Part shown: piece after piece, positions 16,070 to 23,613 of the stretch
Layout of the letters: each line of letters opens with the position of its first letter
Numbering within the stretch: position 1 is the stretch's first letter
Source: Paracraurococcus ruber
GTDB taxonomy: Bacteria > Pseudomonadota > Alphaproteobacteria > Acetobacterales > Acetobacteraceae
Assembly: GCF_004353985.1 (NCBI RefSeq)
Contig: NZ_SMOA01000045.1
Coordinates: 1 to 35,266, forward strand
DNA length: 35,266 bases
Direction: 5' to 3'
Notes under the pieces: generated by a model
Told to the model about the DNA's origin: nothing
Seen by the model: the letters and a program-made list of their open reading frames with translations, nothing else
Database searches by the model: none
Program-made: the position numbers and the translations under genes

Positions 16070-16840
16070 CTAGACCACGCTTGTCAGGCCGCCGTCAACA
16101 TAGAGAAGATGGCCGTTGACGTAGGAGGAGGCGTCGGAGGCGAGGAAGACCGCCGCCCCGACCAGCTCCGGCAACTCGCCCCAGCGGCCCGCGGGGGTGC
16201 GCTTGCACAGCCAGTCGTTGAACTCGGCATTCGCCCGCAGCGGGGCGGTCAGCTCGGTGCTGAAATACCCGGGCGCGATGCCGTTGCACTGCAGGCCATG
16301 CTTCGCCCAGTCGGCGCACATCGCCTTGGTCAGCATGCCGATGGCGCCCTTCGATGCCGTGTAGGGCCCCGTGGTCGGGCGGCCCAGCATGCTCATCACG
16401 CTGCAGGTGTTCACGATCTTGCCGCGGCCGCGCCGGATCATCCCCTTCGCCACCGCGCGGGCGCAGTAGAAGGCGCTGTGCAGGTTGGTGGCGATCACGC
16501 TGTGCCAGGTCTCGTCCGGCATGGCGTCCAGCGCGCCGCGTAGGTTCACCCCGGCGTTGTTGAACAGGATGTCGATGGGGCCCAGCCCGGCCTCGATCCG
16601 CGCCACCCCCGCCTCGACCGCCGCGCTGTCGGTGACGTCGAAGCCGGCGATGTCCACCTGGGCGACGCCATCGGCCCGCAGGCCCTCGGCCGCCCGTTCC
16701 AGCTTGGCCAGGTCCCGGCCGTTCAGCACCACGGCGGCGCCGGCCAAGCCGACCCCCCGGGCCAGCGCCAGGCCGATCCCCTGGGAGGAGCCGGTGACCA
16801 GGGCGCGCCGCCCCGTCAGGTCGAACAGCTTGAGCGACAT
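16070..16840 (-). CDS. SDR oxidoreductase, gluconate 5-dehydrogenase/5-ketogluconate reductase type
   Basis: A 256-residue classical short-chain dehydrogenase. TGSSQGIG (16-23) binds the cofactor. NNAG is at 94-97, and the catalytic set is Asn119, Ser147, Tyr160 and Lys164 (YTASK). The N-terminus LFDLTGRRALVTGSSQGIGLALARG closely resembles gluconate 5-dehydrogenase (Gno/IdnO), which interconverts D-gluconate and 5-keto-D-gluconate. The Asn-Gly-Arg at 40-42 after strand 2 is compatible with NADP. The L-idonate 5-dehydrogenase gene across the divergent promoter makes 5-ketogluconate, which supports this assignment. It is the first gene of the operon that also encodes the ABC importer. TAGGGGA about 9 nt upstream is the ribosome site of the ATG at 16840. 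Other SDR substrates remain possible. Confidence 0.85.
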   Translation of the reverse strand: MSLKLFDLTGRRALVTGSSQGIGLALARGVGLAGAAVVLNGRDLAKLERAAEGLRADGVAQVDIAGFDVTDSAAVEAGVARIEAGLGPIDILFNNAGVNLRGALDAMPDETWHSVIATNLHSAFYCARAVAKGMIRRGRGKIVNTCSVMSMLGRPTTGPYTASKGAIGMLTKAMCADWAKHGLQCNGIAPGYFSTELTAPLRANAEFNDWLCKRTPAGRWGELPELVGAAVFLASDASSYVNGHLLYVDGGLTSVV

Positions 16841-16885
16841 GGTTCCATCCCCTACAGGCGCGCGAGACAAGCAGGGGACGGGCGC
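16841..16885. promoter_or_regulatory. 45-bp divergent intergenic region
   Basis: This short gap separates the SDR-importer operon (-) from the reductase-idonate dehydrogenase operon (+). Its only clear features are the two Shine-Dalgarno sequences, TCCCCT (16848-16853, read as AGGGGA on the minus strand) and AGGGGA (16873-16878), arranged as an inverted repeat. No full promoter fits between the two starts, so the promoters must reach into the opposing coding regions. Confidence 0.55.
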
Positions 16886-17830
16886 ATGGACAAGCCGGAG
16901 CTTCTGGTGATGGGCGTCCTGCCGGACTGGGACCTGGAACCCCTCCGGCAGCGCCATGTCCTGCACCTGCTCTATGAGGCGGCGGACCCCGAGGCGCTGC
17001 TCGCCGAGCATGCGGCCAAGATCCGCGCCATCGTGACCAAGGGGGAGATCGGCGCCTCCGCCGACCTGATGGGGCGCCTGCCGCGGCTGGGCCTGGTGGC
17101 CTGCTACGGCGTCGGCATCGATGCCATCGACCGCGCCTGGTGCGCCGCGCATGGCGTGCCCATCACCAATACGCCGGACGTGCTGACGGAGGACGTGGCC
17201 GACATGGCCTTCGCCCTGCTGCTGGCCGCGGCGCGGGAGATCCCGCGGGCCGATCGCTGGGTGCGCGACGGCACCTGGGCGCGCGAAGGGTCCATGCCGC
17301 TGACGACGCGGGTCTGGGGCAAGCGCCTGGGCATCGTCGGGCTGGGCCGCATCGGCCAGGCGGTGGCGAAGCGGGCGGAGGGCTTCGGCATGGAGATCCG
17401 CTACAGCGGCCGCACGCCGAAGGCGCACCTGCCCTATCGGCACTACCCCACGCCGGCGGCGCTGGCGCCGGAGGTGGACATCCTGGTCTGCTGCGCCATG
17501 GGCGGGCCGGCCACGCAGGGGCTGATCGACCGCGCGGCCTTCGAGGCGCTGCGCCCCGGCAGCATCTTCGTCAACGTGTCGCGCGGGTCCTGCTGCGACG
17601 AGGCGGCGTTGCTGGACGCCATCCGCGCCGGTCGGATCGCCTTCGCCGGCCTCGACGTGTTCCATAACGAGCCGGAGATAGACCCCGAATTCGCCGGATT
17701 CCCGGATGTGGTGCTGGCGCCGCATGCGGCGAGCGGCACGGTGGAGACGCGCAAGGCCATGGGCAAGCTCATGCGGGACAATGTGGAGGCCTTCTTCGCC
17801 GGCAAGCCGCTGCTGACGGAGGTCAGGTGA
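16886..17830 (+). CDS. D-2-hydroxyacid dehydrogenase, 2-ketogluconate/hydroxypyruvate reductase type
   Basis: A 314-residue NAD(P)-dependent 2-hydroxyacid dehydrogenase that reduces a 2-ketoacid to a D-2-hydroxyacid. The cofactor site GLGRIG (152-157) is followed by YSGRTPK; Arg175 after strand 2, rather than Asp, suggests NADPH. Catalytic Arg233 (NVSRGS), Glu262 (HNEPE) and His280 (LAPHAAS) are intact. The family includes GhrA/GhrB-type enzymes active on glyoxylate, hydroxypyruvate and 2-keto-D-gluconate. Next to idonate and gluconate 5-dehydrogenase genes, 2-ketogluconate reductase is the most sensible guess. The ATG at 16886 has AGGGGA 7 nt upstream. The stop overlaps the start of the idonate dehydrogenase gene by one base (TGATG), so the two are coupled. 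Confidence 0.87.
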   Translation: MDKPELLVMGVLPDWDLEPLRQRHVLHLLYEAADPEALLAEHAAKIRAIVTKGEIGASADLMGRLPRLGLVACYGVGIDAIDRAWCAAHGVPITNTPDVLTEDVADMAFALLLAAAREIPRADRWVRDGTWAREGSMPLTTRVWGKRLGIVGLGRIGQAVAKRAEGFGMEIRYSGRTPKAHLPYRHYPTPAALAPEVDILVCCAMGGPATQGLIDRAAFEALRPGSIFVNVSRGSCCDEAALLDAIRAGRIAFAGLDVFHNEPEIDPEFAGFPDVVLAPHAASGTVETRKAMGKLMRDNVEAFFAGKPLLTEVR

Positions 17831-18909
17831 TGCCGTCCGATGGTCGCGGCGGCGCAGCGCAGGCACGGACCGCCGGCGGCCGCGCCGTCATCATCCATGC
17901 GCCGAAGGATCTGCGGGTGGAGGAGCGCGCGGCGGCCGAACCCGGCCCCGGCCAGGTGCGGGTGCGCATCCGCGCCGGCGGGATCTGCGGGTCCGACCTG
18001 CACTACTATCAGCATGGCGGCTTCGGCGCCGTGCGGCTGCGCGAACCCATGGTGCTGGGGCATGAGATCGCCGGCACGGTGGAGGCGGTGGGGGAGGGCG
18101 TCTCGGGCCTCGCCCTCGGTGCCGGCGTGGCGGTGAACCCCAGCCTGCCCTGCGGCGGCTGCCGCTTCTGCCTGGCCGGCCAGCCCAACCACTGCCTCGA
18201 CATGCGCTTCTACGGCAGCGCCATGCGGATGCCGCATGTGCAGGGCGGCTTCGCCGAGATGCTGGTCTGCGAGGCGGCGCGCGCCGTGCCGCTGCCCGAG
18301 GGCATGGACACCACCCTGGCGGCCTTCGCCGAGCCGCTCTCGGTCTGCCTGCACGCGGCGAGGCAGGCGGGGCCGCTGATGGGGGCGCGGGTGCTGGTGA
18401 CCGGCGCCGGGCCGATCGGCACCCTGGCCTTGGCCGTCGCGCGCCATGCCGGCGCGCGGGAGGTGGTGGCGACCGACCTGCTCTCCGCCCCGCTGCTGGT
18501 GGCGCGGCGGATGGGCGCCGACCGCGTGGTGGCGGTGGCGGAGGACCCGGATGCGCTGCGCGGCTATGCCGTGGACAAGGGGCATTTCGACGTGGTGTTC
18601 GAGGCGAGCGGCAGCGCCGCCGCCCTCAAGACGGCGATCGAGGTGGCGCGGCCCGGCGCCACGATCGTGCAGCTCGGGCTGGGCGGCGACGTGACCCTGC
18701 CGCTCTCGGCGCTGGTGGCGAAGGAGATCGCGCTGCGCGGCACCTTCCGCTTCCAGGAGGAATTCCCGCTGGCCGTGGAGCTCCTGGCGCGCGGCGCCAT
18801 CGACCCGATGCCGATGCTGACGGCGCAAATGCCCATGGCCGATGCCGTCGCCGCTTTCGAATTGGCGGGCGACCGCGGCCGCGCGATGAAGGTGCAGCTG
18901 GCCTTCTGA
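17830..18909 (+). CDS. idnD: L-idonate 5-dehydrogenase (zinc MDR family)
   Basis: A 359-residue zinc-dependent medium-chain dehydrogenase. Catalytic zinc ligands: Cys53 (GGICGSDLHYYQ), His78-Glu79 (LGHE) and Glu168 (FAEPL). Structural zinc: Cys108, 111, 114 and 122 (PCGGCRFC, HC). The Rossmann site is GAGPIG (192-197). The segments GGICGSDLHYYQ, MRFYGSAM-x-x-PHV-x-GGF and ALRGTFRFQEEF match my recollection of E. coli IdnD closely, so I am fairly sure of the assignment. IdnD oxidises L-idonate to 5-keto-D-gluconate, the substrate of the SDR encoded divergently. The ATG at 17830 is preferred because GGAGGT (17818-17823) is 6 nt upstream; an in-frame GTG at 17827 is too close to it. The N-terminus has about 15 extra disordered residues. 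A long-stem hairpin follows the stop codon. Confidence 0.9.
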   Translation: MPSDGRGGAAQARTAGGRAVIIHAPKDLRVEERAAAEPGPGQVRVRIRAGGICGSDLHYYQHGGFGAVRLREPMVLGHEIAGTVEAVGEGVSGLALGAGVAVNPSLPCGGCRFCLAGQPNHCLDMRFYGSAMRMPHVQGGFAEMLVCEAARAVPLPEGMDTTLAAFAEPLSVCLHAARQAGPLMGARVLVTGAGPIGTLALAVARHAGAREVVATDLLSAPLLVARRMGADRVVAVAEDPDALRGYAVDKGHFDVVFEASGSAAALKTAIEVARPGATIVQLGLGGDVTLPLSALVAKEIALRGTFRFQEEFPLAVELLARGAIDPMPMLTAQMPMADAVAAFELAGDRGRAMKVQLAF

Positions 18910-18927
18910 CCCCCTGGGCGGGAGGGT

Positions 18928-18968
18928 GCGAGAGGGCCCCGGATGCGCTGCGCCCGAGGCCCTCTCGC
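18928..18968. terminator. bidirectional hairpin between convergent genes
   Basis: GCGAGAGGGCC (18928-18938) and GGCCCTCTCGC (18958-18968) are perfect 11-bp inverted repeats around a 19-nt loop. The hairpin lies between the idnD stop (18909) and the Bug receptor stop, which overlaps its right arm. No T-run follows on either strand, so it may act as a transcript-end stabiliser or a factor-assisted terminator. Confidence 0.6.
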
Positions 18969-19930
18969 TACTCCGCCCTGATCCCGGCCTCCCGGATCAC
19001 CGGCTCCAGCCTCGCCGCTTCCTGCGCGATGAAGGCGGCGAACTGCGCCGGCGTGCCGCCGCCCGGCACCGCGCCCTGCTCCCGCAGCCGGCCGCCGATC
19101 TCCGGTTCCTGCAGCGCGGCGGTCACCGCTTCCGCCATGCGCGCGACGACGGGGGCGGGCGTGCCGGCCGGCGCCGCCAGGCCGAACCAGGTGCCGAAGA
19201 GGAAGCTAGGCAGCCCGGCCTCGGCGGTGGTGGGCACCTCGGGCAGCTGCGGCAGGCGCGCGGGTGTGGCGACCGCCAGCGGGCGGGCGCCGCCCTCCCG
19301 CAGCTGCGGCAGGATGTTCGGCAGGTTGTCGATGATCAGGTCGATCCGGCCGCCCACCAGGTCGGTCACCGCCGCCGCGGCGCCGCGATAGGGAACATGC
19401 GTGATGTCCGTGCCGGTCTGCCGCTTGAACAGCTCCAGCGCGATGTGCAGGCTGGTGCCGTTGCCGGCCGAGCCGGCGGTCAGCGCGCCGGGCCGCGCCT
19501 TCGCCGCCGCGATCAGCGCCGCCAGGCTGTGCCAGGGCCTGTCCTTGCCGACCGCAATGACCTTCGGCGTGTTCACCAGCAGCACGCAGGGGGCGAAGGC
19601 GGTCCGCGTCTCATAGGGCATGCGGGCATAGAGGAACTGGTTCACCGCCAGCGTGCCGATGGACCCGATCATCCAGGTGAGCCCGTCCGGCGCCGCCTTC
19701 GCCACCAGGTCGGCGCCGATGTTGCCGCCGGCGCCGGGGCGGTTCTCCACGATCACCGGCTGACCGAGGCGCTGCGGCAGCCAGGCCGAGAGCGGGCGCG
19801 CCAGCAGGTCCGCAAGGCCGCCGGGCGGGAAGGGGACGACGAAGCGGATCGGCGCCGCGGTCTGCGCCCGGGCGGCCAGGGGCAGGGCGGGGGCGCCGAG
19901 CAGCACGCGCCGGGCGAGGGTGAAGGGCAT
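18968..19930 (-). CDS. Bug family (TctC-like) periplasmic solute receptor
   Basis: A 320-residue receptor of the Bug/tripartite tricarboxylate transporter family. The signal peptide ends at ARA-Q (about 22/23). The mature N-terminus PIRFVVPFPPGGLADLLARPL and ENRPGAGGNIGADLVAKAAPDG are diagnostic, followed by GNGTSLHIALELFKRQTGTDITHVPYRG and GGRIDLIIDNLPNILPQL. These proteins bind carboxylates (citrate, nicotinate, terephthalate and many unknowns). No TctA/TctB membrane genes are nearby, the normal situation for orphan Bug genes. AGGGAGGAAA is 6-7 nt upstream of the ATG at 19930. It follows the benzoylformate decarboxylase-like gene on the same strand after 195 bp, so an aromatic keto- or hydroxyacid is a plausible ligand. 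That gap contains the palindromes GGTCATGACC (20054-20063) and GTGCCGCGCGGCAC (20066-20079). Confidence 0.88.
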   Translation of the reverse strand: MPFTLARRVLLGAPALPLAARAQTAAPIRFVVPFPPGGLADLLARPLSAWLPQRLGQPVIVENRPGAGGNIGADLVAKAAPDGLTWMIGSIGTLAVNQFLYARMPYETRTAFAPCVLLVNTPKVIAVGKDRPWHSLAALIAAAKARPGALTAGSAGNGTSLHIALELFKRQTGTDITHVPYRGAAAAVTDLVGGRIDLIIDNLPNILPQLREGGARPLAVATPARLPQLPEVPTTAEAGLPSFLFGTWFGLAAPAGTPAPVVARMAEAVTAALQEPEIGGRLREQGAVPGGGTPAQFAAFIAQEAARLEPVIREAGIRAE

Positions 19931-20125
19931 GGCTGTTTCCTCCCTGGGCCCGGATCCCGCCGCCGATGGCCGCCGCCCCTGGCAACGCCCATCGCCGCGC
20001 GACACCGGGCCGTGTTGCATGGCCCCATGGGCCGAGGGCTGGCGCCGCCGGCGGGTCATGACCGAGTGCCGCGCGGCACGGGCCGCCCGACGGCAGGCCG
20101 GTGTCACGCCGCGCCGCGATCGGCT

Positions 20126-21724
20126 CTAGCCCTTGTGGTAGAGCGTGGGGATGGCGGCATCCACCGCGACGTCGAGCACCATCGGCGCCGCATGCCGCAG
20201 CGCGGCCGCAAGCGCGTCCGGCAGATGTGCCGGGTCCTCCACCCGCAGCCCGGCGCAGCCCATGCCCCGGGCCAGCGCGACGAAGTCGATCCCGGGCAGG
20301 TCGATGCCCGGCACGCCTTCGGTCCCCAGCACGCGGCTGAAGCTGCGCATGGCGCCATAGCCGCCGTTGTTCACGACGATGGTGGTCAGCGGCAGCGCAT
20401 GCTGCGCGGCGGTCCACAGCGCCTGGATGGAATACATCATCGACCCGTCGCCGATGATGGCGCAGACGCGGCGCCCCGGATGCGCGAGGGAGACGCCGAC
20501 CGCGGCGGGAAGCGAGTAGCCCAGGCCGCCGCTCGCCATGGTGTAGAACCCGCCCCAGCGCCGGATCGGCAGGTGCCGCTGCAGCGCGGGGCGGTGGCTG
20601 GGCGCTTCCTCCACCACCACCGCATCCTCCGGCAGCAGGCGCGACAGGGCGTGGAACAGGTATTCCGCGGCGATCGGCCGGGCGGCGGGCGGCGGTGCGG
20701 GGCGGGCGCGGGGCGGCGCCGGGGCGCGGTCGGTGGGCGGCAGCAACGCCGCCAGCGCCGGCAGGGCGAGGCGGAGGCTGGCCTGGATGCCGGTGCCGGC
20801 CCCGGCGGCCGCCAGCGCCTCGGCATCCGGCGTCACCTGCCAGATCGGCGTGCCGTCGCGGAACAGCGCGCAGTCGCCGGCGACGTGGAAGGTGAAGACC
20901 GGCGCGCCGAGCACCAGCACCAGGTCATGCGCCGCCAGGGCGTTCGAGACGGCGGGCGGCGCGGCGGCGAGATGGCCGGCGAAGAGCGCATGATCCTCGG
21001 GGAAGGAGAGGCGGGCGCTGAAGGGGCTGGCCCAGACCGGGGCGCAGAGCTTTTCGGCCAGGGCGACGGCGGCGTCGCCCGCACCCTCGGCATCCACCTC
21101 CGGGCCGATGACCAGGACGGGGTTGCGCGCAGCGGCCAGCGCCTGCGCGCAGTCCGCCAGCAGGGCCGGGTCGGGCGCGACATCCTGGCTGACCCGGCGC
21201 GGGGGCAGGGGGCGGGTCGGCGCCTGCCAGTCGTCGCTGGGGATGGAGACGAAGGTCGGGCCCTGCGGCCGCTGCGCCGCCAGGTGGACGGCATGGGCGA
21301 GGGCGGCGGGCACGTCCTCCGCCCGCGCCGGCTCGCAGGACCATTTGACGTAGGGCTTGGGGAAGCTCGCGGCCTCGGTCGCGCCAAGGAAGGGGTTGCC
21401 CGGCAGCAGGCCGCGCGCCTGCTGGCCGGCGGTGATGACGACCGGCGCCTGGTTGCGGAAGGCGGTGAAGACATTGCCCAGCGCATGCCCGACGCCGGCC
21501 GCCGAATGCAGGTTGCACAGCGCGGGGCGGCCGGTGGCGCGGGCGAAGCCGTCGGCCATGGCGACCACGCTGGCCTCCTGCAGGCCGAGCACGTAGCGGA
21601 TGTCGTTGGGCCAGCGGTCGAGGAAGCCGAGCTCGGTGGAGCCGGGATTGCCGAAGACGGTGGTCATGCCGTGCTCGCGCAGCAGGGCCATGGTGGCCTG
21701 CCGCACCGTCATCGTCTCCGCCAT
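20126..21724 (-). CDS. mdlC: thiamine diphosphate enzyme, benzoylformate decarboxylase-like
   Basis: A 532-residue ThDP-dependent decarboxylase. It has the full three-domain layout, with FGNPGSTELGFL (Ser29), LGLQEASVVAMADGFA (Glu50), NLHSAAGVGHALGN (His73), GAPVFTFH (His280), and the ThDP/Mg motif GDGSMMYSIQALWTAAQ to VVNNGGYGAM (425-459). From memory of Pseudomonas putida benzoylformate decarboxylase (528 residues; Ser26, Glu47, His70, His281), all four active-site residues and many flanking stretches (LHSAAG, VKWS-x-EPA, GP-x-VDA) agree, much better than with acetolactate synthase. The reaction would be benzoylformate to benzaldehyde plus CO2, or the same with a substituted phenylglyoxylate. 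No mandelate dehydrogenase or benzaldehyde dehydrogenase gene is in the window. It diverges from a TetR gene over 99 bp. GGGAGGAC lies about 9 nt before the ATG at 21724. Confidence 0.82.
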   Translation of the reverse strand: MAETMTVRQATMALLREHGMTTVFGNPGSTELGFLDRWPNDIRYVLGLQEASVVAMADGFARATGRPALCNLHSAAGVGHALGNVFTAFRNQAPVVITAGQQARGLLPGNPFLGATEAASFPKPYVKWSCEPARAEDVPAALAHAVHLAAQRPQGPTFVSIPSDDWQAPTRPLPPRRVSQDVAPDPALLADCAQALAAARNPVLVIGPEVDAEGAGDAAVALAEKLCAPVWASPFSARLSFPEDHALFAGHLAAAPPAVSNALAAHDLVLVLGAPVFTFHVAGDCALFRDGTPIWQVTPDAEALAAAGAGTGIQASLRLALPALAALLPPTDRAPAPPRARPAPPPAARPIAAEYLFHALSRLLPEDAVVVEEAPSHRPALQRHLPIRRWGGFYTMASGGLGYSLPAAVGVSLAHPGRRVCAIIGDGSMMYSIQALWTAAQHALPLTTIVVNNGGYGAMRSFSRVLGTEGVPGIDLPGIDFVALARGMGCAGLRVEDPAHLPDALAAALRHAAPMVLDVAVDAAIPTLYHKG

Positions 21725-21797
21725 GGCGCGCCGTCCTCCCGGTCTCCTGCCGGTGTTCGCCGGATCGGCGGCCGGATGCAAGCTTGCCCTGGCTTAT

Positions 21798-21818
21798 GGA
21801 CGGACCGGTGGGTACATT
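21798..21818 (+). promoter_or_regulatory. candidate TetR operator, site 1 (mdlC-tetR intergenic)
   Basis: This 21-bp stretch contains ACG, ACCGG and GTACATT at the same spacing as the element at 23554-23574 on the opposite strand; 16 of 21 positions agree. It ends 5 nt before the tetR ATG. TACATT (21813-21818) may also be the -10 box of tetR, giving a leaderless or nearly leaderless message. The position fits autoregulation and control of the divergent decarboxylase gene. Confidence 0.5.
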
Positions 21819-21823
21819 GTGGC

Positions 21824-22468
21824 ATGCCCGACACCCTGCCGCCGCCGCGCAGCCGCGCGCGCGCCCCCGACCAGACCCGCCGCGCCATCCTGGACGCGGC
21901 GCTGGCGGAGTTCGCCGACAAGGGGCTGTCCGGCGCGCGGGTGGACGAGATCGCGGCCCGCACCGCCACCACCAAGCGGATGATCTACTACTACTTCGGC
22001 AGCAAGGAGGGGCTGTACGCCGCCGTGCTGGAGGAGATGTATGGCGGCATCCGCGATGCCGAGCAGGCGCTCGACCTCGACAGCCTGGCGCCGGTGGCGG
22101 CGCTGACCCGGCTGGTGGAGGTGACCTTCGACTACCACGCGGCGCATCCCGAATTCGTCCGGCTGGTGGCGGTGGAGAACATCCACCAGGCGCGGCACCT
22201 GCAGGTCTCGGCCGGCATCGCCGATCGCAACGACGCGGTGATCCGCACGCTGCGCACGCTGCTGGACCGCGGGGAGAGGGCGGGCGCGTTCCGGCCGCGG
22301 GTGGATGCGCTGGACCTGCACATGCTGATCAGCGGCTTCTGCTTCTACCGCGTCTCCAACCGCCACACGCTGCAGGCGATCTTCGGGCGGGACCTGCAGG
22401 CGCCGGCGCATGTGGCGGCGCATCGCCGCATGATCGTCGAGGCGGTGCTGGCCTGGCTGCGGCCGTGA
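21824..22468 (+). CDS. TetR family transcriptional regulator
   Basis: A 214-residue one-component repressor. The N-terminal DNA-binding domain reads QTRRAILDAALAEFADKGLSGARVDEIAARTATTKRMIYYYFGSKEGLYAAVLE (17-70), with the helix-turn-helix at about 37-58 and the usual YYYFGSKEGLY. The C-terminal ligand domain (about 85-214) begins LAPVAALTRLVEVTFDYHAAHPEFVRLVAVENIHQARHL, resembling the RutR/YcdC-like subgroup. Its ligand is unknown; an aromatic or hydroaromatic acid would fit the neighbours. The ATG at 21824 has no convincing Shine-Dalgarno, only GGTGGG 11 nt away, and a -10-like TACATT ends 5 nt upstream. It is transcribed divergently from the benzoylformate decarboxylase-like gene and converges on the quinate/shikimate dehydrogenase gene (195 bp). 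A shared motif upstream of both tetR and that dehydrogenase suggests it controls both. Confidence 0.9.
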   Translation: MPDTLPPPRSRARAPDQTRRAILDAALAEFADKGLSGARVDEIAARTATTKRMIYYYFGSKEGLYAAVLEEMYGGIRDAEQALDLDSLAPVAALTRLVEVTFDYHAAHPEFVRLVAVENIHQARHLQVSAGIADRNDAVIRTLRTLLDRGERAGAFRPRVDALDLHMLISGFCFYRVSNRHTLQAIFGRDLQAPAHVAAHRRMIVEAVLAWLRP

Positions 22469-22663
22469 CGATGCGCGGCGCGGGGTGCGGCGCGGCCGCC
22501 GGACATTCCGCCAGCCGCTGACCCGATGCGCCGCGCCTCCGGCCGCGGCGCCCCGTCGCAATCCCTCGCCAGGCGTCCGGGCGGTTGGCCGGGCGCGATC
22601 CTCTGCCCCCCATGCGGCGCGGCGGGCCGCGTGCCGCGGTTCCGCCCCGCCGCTGGCCGGGCC

Positions 22664-23521
22664 TCACCCCATGCCGGCGAAATGCGCGAGCATGCGGTCG
22701 GCGTTAGGCTCGAGGCCCGAGAACAGCCGGAAGGCATGCACCGCCTGGAACACCGCCATCATCCCGCCATGCGCGGTGCGGCAGCCGCGGGCGCGGGCGG
22801 CACGCAGCAACTCGGTCTCGAGCGGGACATAGACCACCTCGCTCACCCAGTGGCGCGGCTGCAGCAGCGTGGCGTCGAGCGGCAGGCCGGGATGCGCCGC
22901 CATGCCGGTCGGGGTGGCATGGATCAGCCCATCGGCCTCCGCCATGGCGGCGGCCAGGTCGCGGCCGGCGCCGGCGCGGCCCGCGCCATGCCGGGCACAG
23001 AGCGCGGTGGCGACCGCTTCGGCGCGCGCCGGATCCCGGTCGAGCAGCGTGAGATGGCCGATGCCAAGCTGCATCGCCGCTTCCGCCACCGCGGTCCCGG
23101 CGCCACCGGCGCCCAGCTGCACGGCGCGGCGCAGGGGCACATCGGGCAGTTGCCGGCGGAAGCCCTCGGCGAAGCCGGTGCAGTCGGTGTTGTGGCCGGT
23201 GCGGCGGCCGCCGCGCAGCACCACCGTGTTCACCGCGCCCAGCGCCGCCGCCTCGGGCGAGAGGTCGTGCAGCAGCGGCAGCACGGCCTGCTTGCAGGGA
23301 TGGGTGATGTTCAGCCCGTCGAAGCCCATGCGCTCGGCGGCGGTCAGCAGGTCCGGCAGCGCCTCCACGCCCAGGGCCAGCGCCGTGAGGTCGATGGTGC
23401 GGTAGACGCAGGTGACGCCCTGCGCCGCGGCTTCCGCCATGTGCAGGGCGGGGGAGCGGGACTGGCGGATGCCGGTGCCGATGAGCCCGAGAAGCAGGGG
23501 GTCGCGGGCTGGGGTCGTCAT
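22664..23521 (-). CDS. quinate/shikimate 5-dehydrogenase (AroE/YdiB family), NAD-type
   Basis: A 285-residue shikimate dehydrogenase family enzyme. Substrate site: IRQSRSPALH (Ser21, Ser23), NITHPCKQ with catalytic Lys77, GAVNTV and GHNTDCTGF with Asp113. Cofactor site: GAGGAG (137-142), then LLDRDPARAEA in place of the NRTxxRA motif of biosynthetic AroE. An Asp at the end of strand 2 (161) is the NAD-binding pattern of catabolic quinate/shikimate dehydrogenases, so I favour a degradative role: quinate or shikimate to 3-dehydro compounds on the way to protocatechuate. The neighbouring Bug receptor and protocatechuate dioxygenase genes support this. Dehydroquinate dehydratase and dehydroshikimate dehydratase genes are not in the window. 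CGGAG lies 7 nt before the ATG at 23521. A good promoter overlapped by a putative operator lies upstream (23554-23581). Confidence 0.88.
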   Translation of the reverse strand: MTTPARDPLLLGLIGTGIRQSRSPALHMAEAAAQGVTCVYRTIDLTALALGVEALPDLLTAAERMGFDGLNITHPCKQAVLPLLHDLSPEAAALGAVNTVVLRGGRRTGHNTDCTGFAEGFRRQLPDVPLRRAVQLGAGGAGTAVAEAAMQLGIGHLTLLDRDPARAEAVATALCARHGAGRAGAGRDLAAAMAEADGLIHATPTGMAAHPGLPLDATLLQPRHWVSEVVYVPLETELLRAARARGCRTAHGGMMAVFQAVHAFRLFSGLEPNADRMLAHFAGMG

Positions 23522-23553
23522 GGCGCGGCTCCGATTTTTCCTCTTGCGGGGCT

Positions 23554-23581
23554 AATGTACTATCCGGTACGTACACGTCAA
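23554..23581 (-). promoter_or_regulatory. promoter of the dehydrogenase gene with overlapping TetR operator (site 2)
   Basis: Read on the minus strand: TTGACG (23581-23576) as -35, a 16-bp spacer, and TACATT (23559-23554) as -10. The spacer and -10 coincide with the 21-bp motif (23554-23574) shared with the tetR upstream region. The element also contains the inverted repeats TGTAC (23556-23560) and GTACA (23571-23575). The divergent Bug gene starts at 23614, and TTGCGG (23544-23549) with TACGTA (23568-23573) could serve it, so one bound repressor would block both directions. Confidence 0.6.
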
Positions 23582-23613
23582 CGCAGATCGGCAACACGGA
23601 GAGAGGAACGTCC

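Noticed and set aside
18926-21823. Long in-frame extension upstream of the TetR gene (about 966 codons)
   Set aside because: The extension lies antisense to the Bug and decarboxylase genes and has shadow composition; TetR homology begins at the ATG at 21824.
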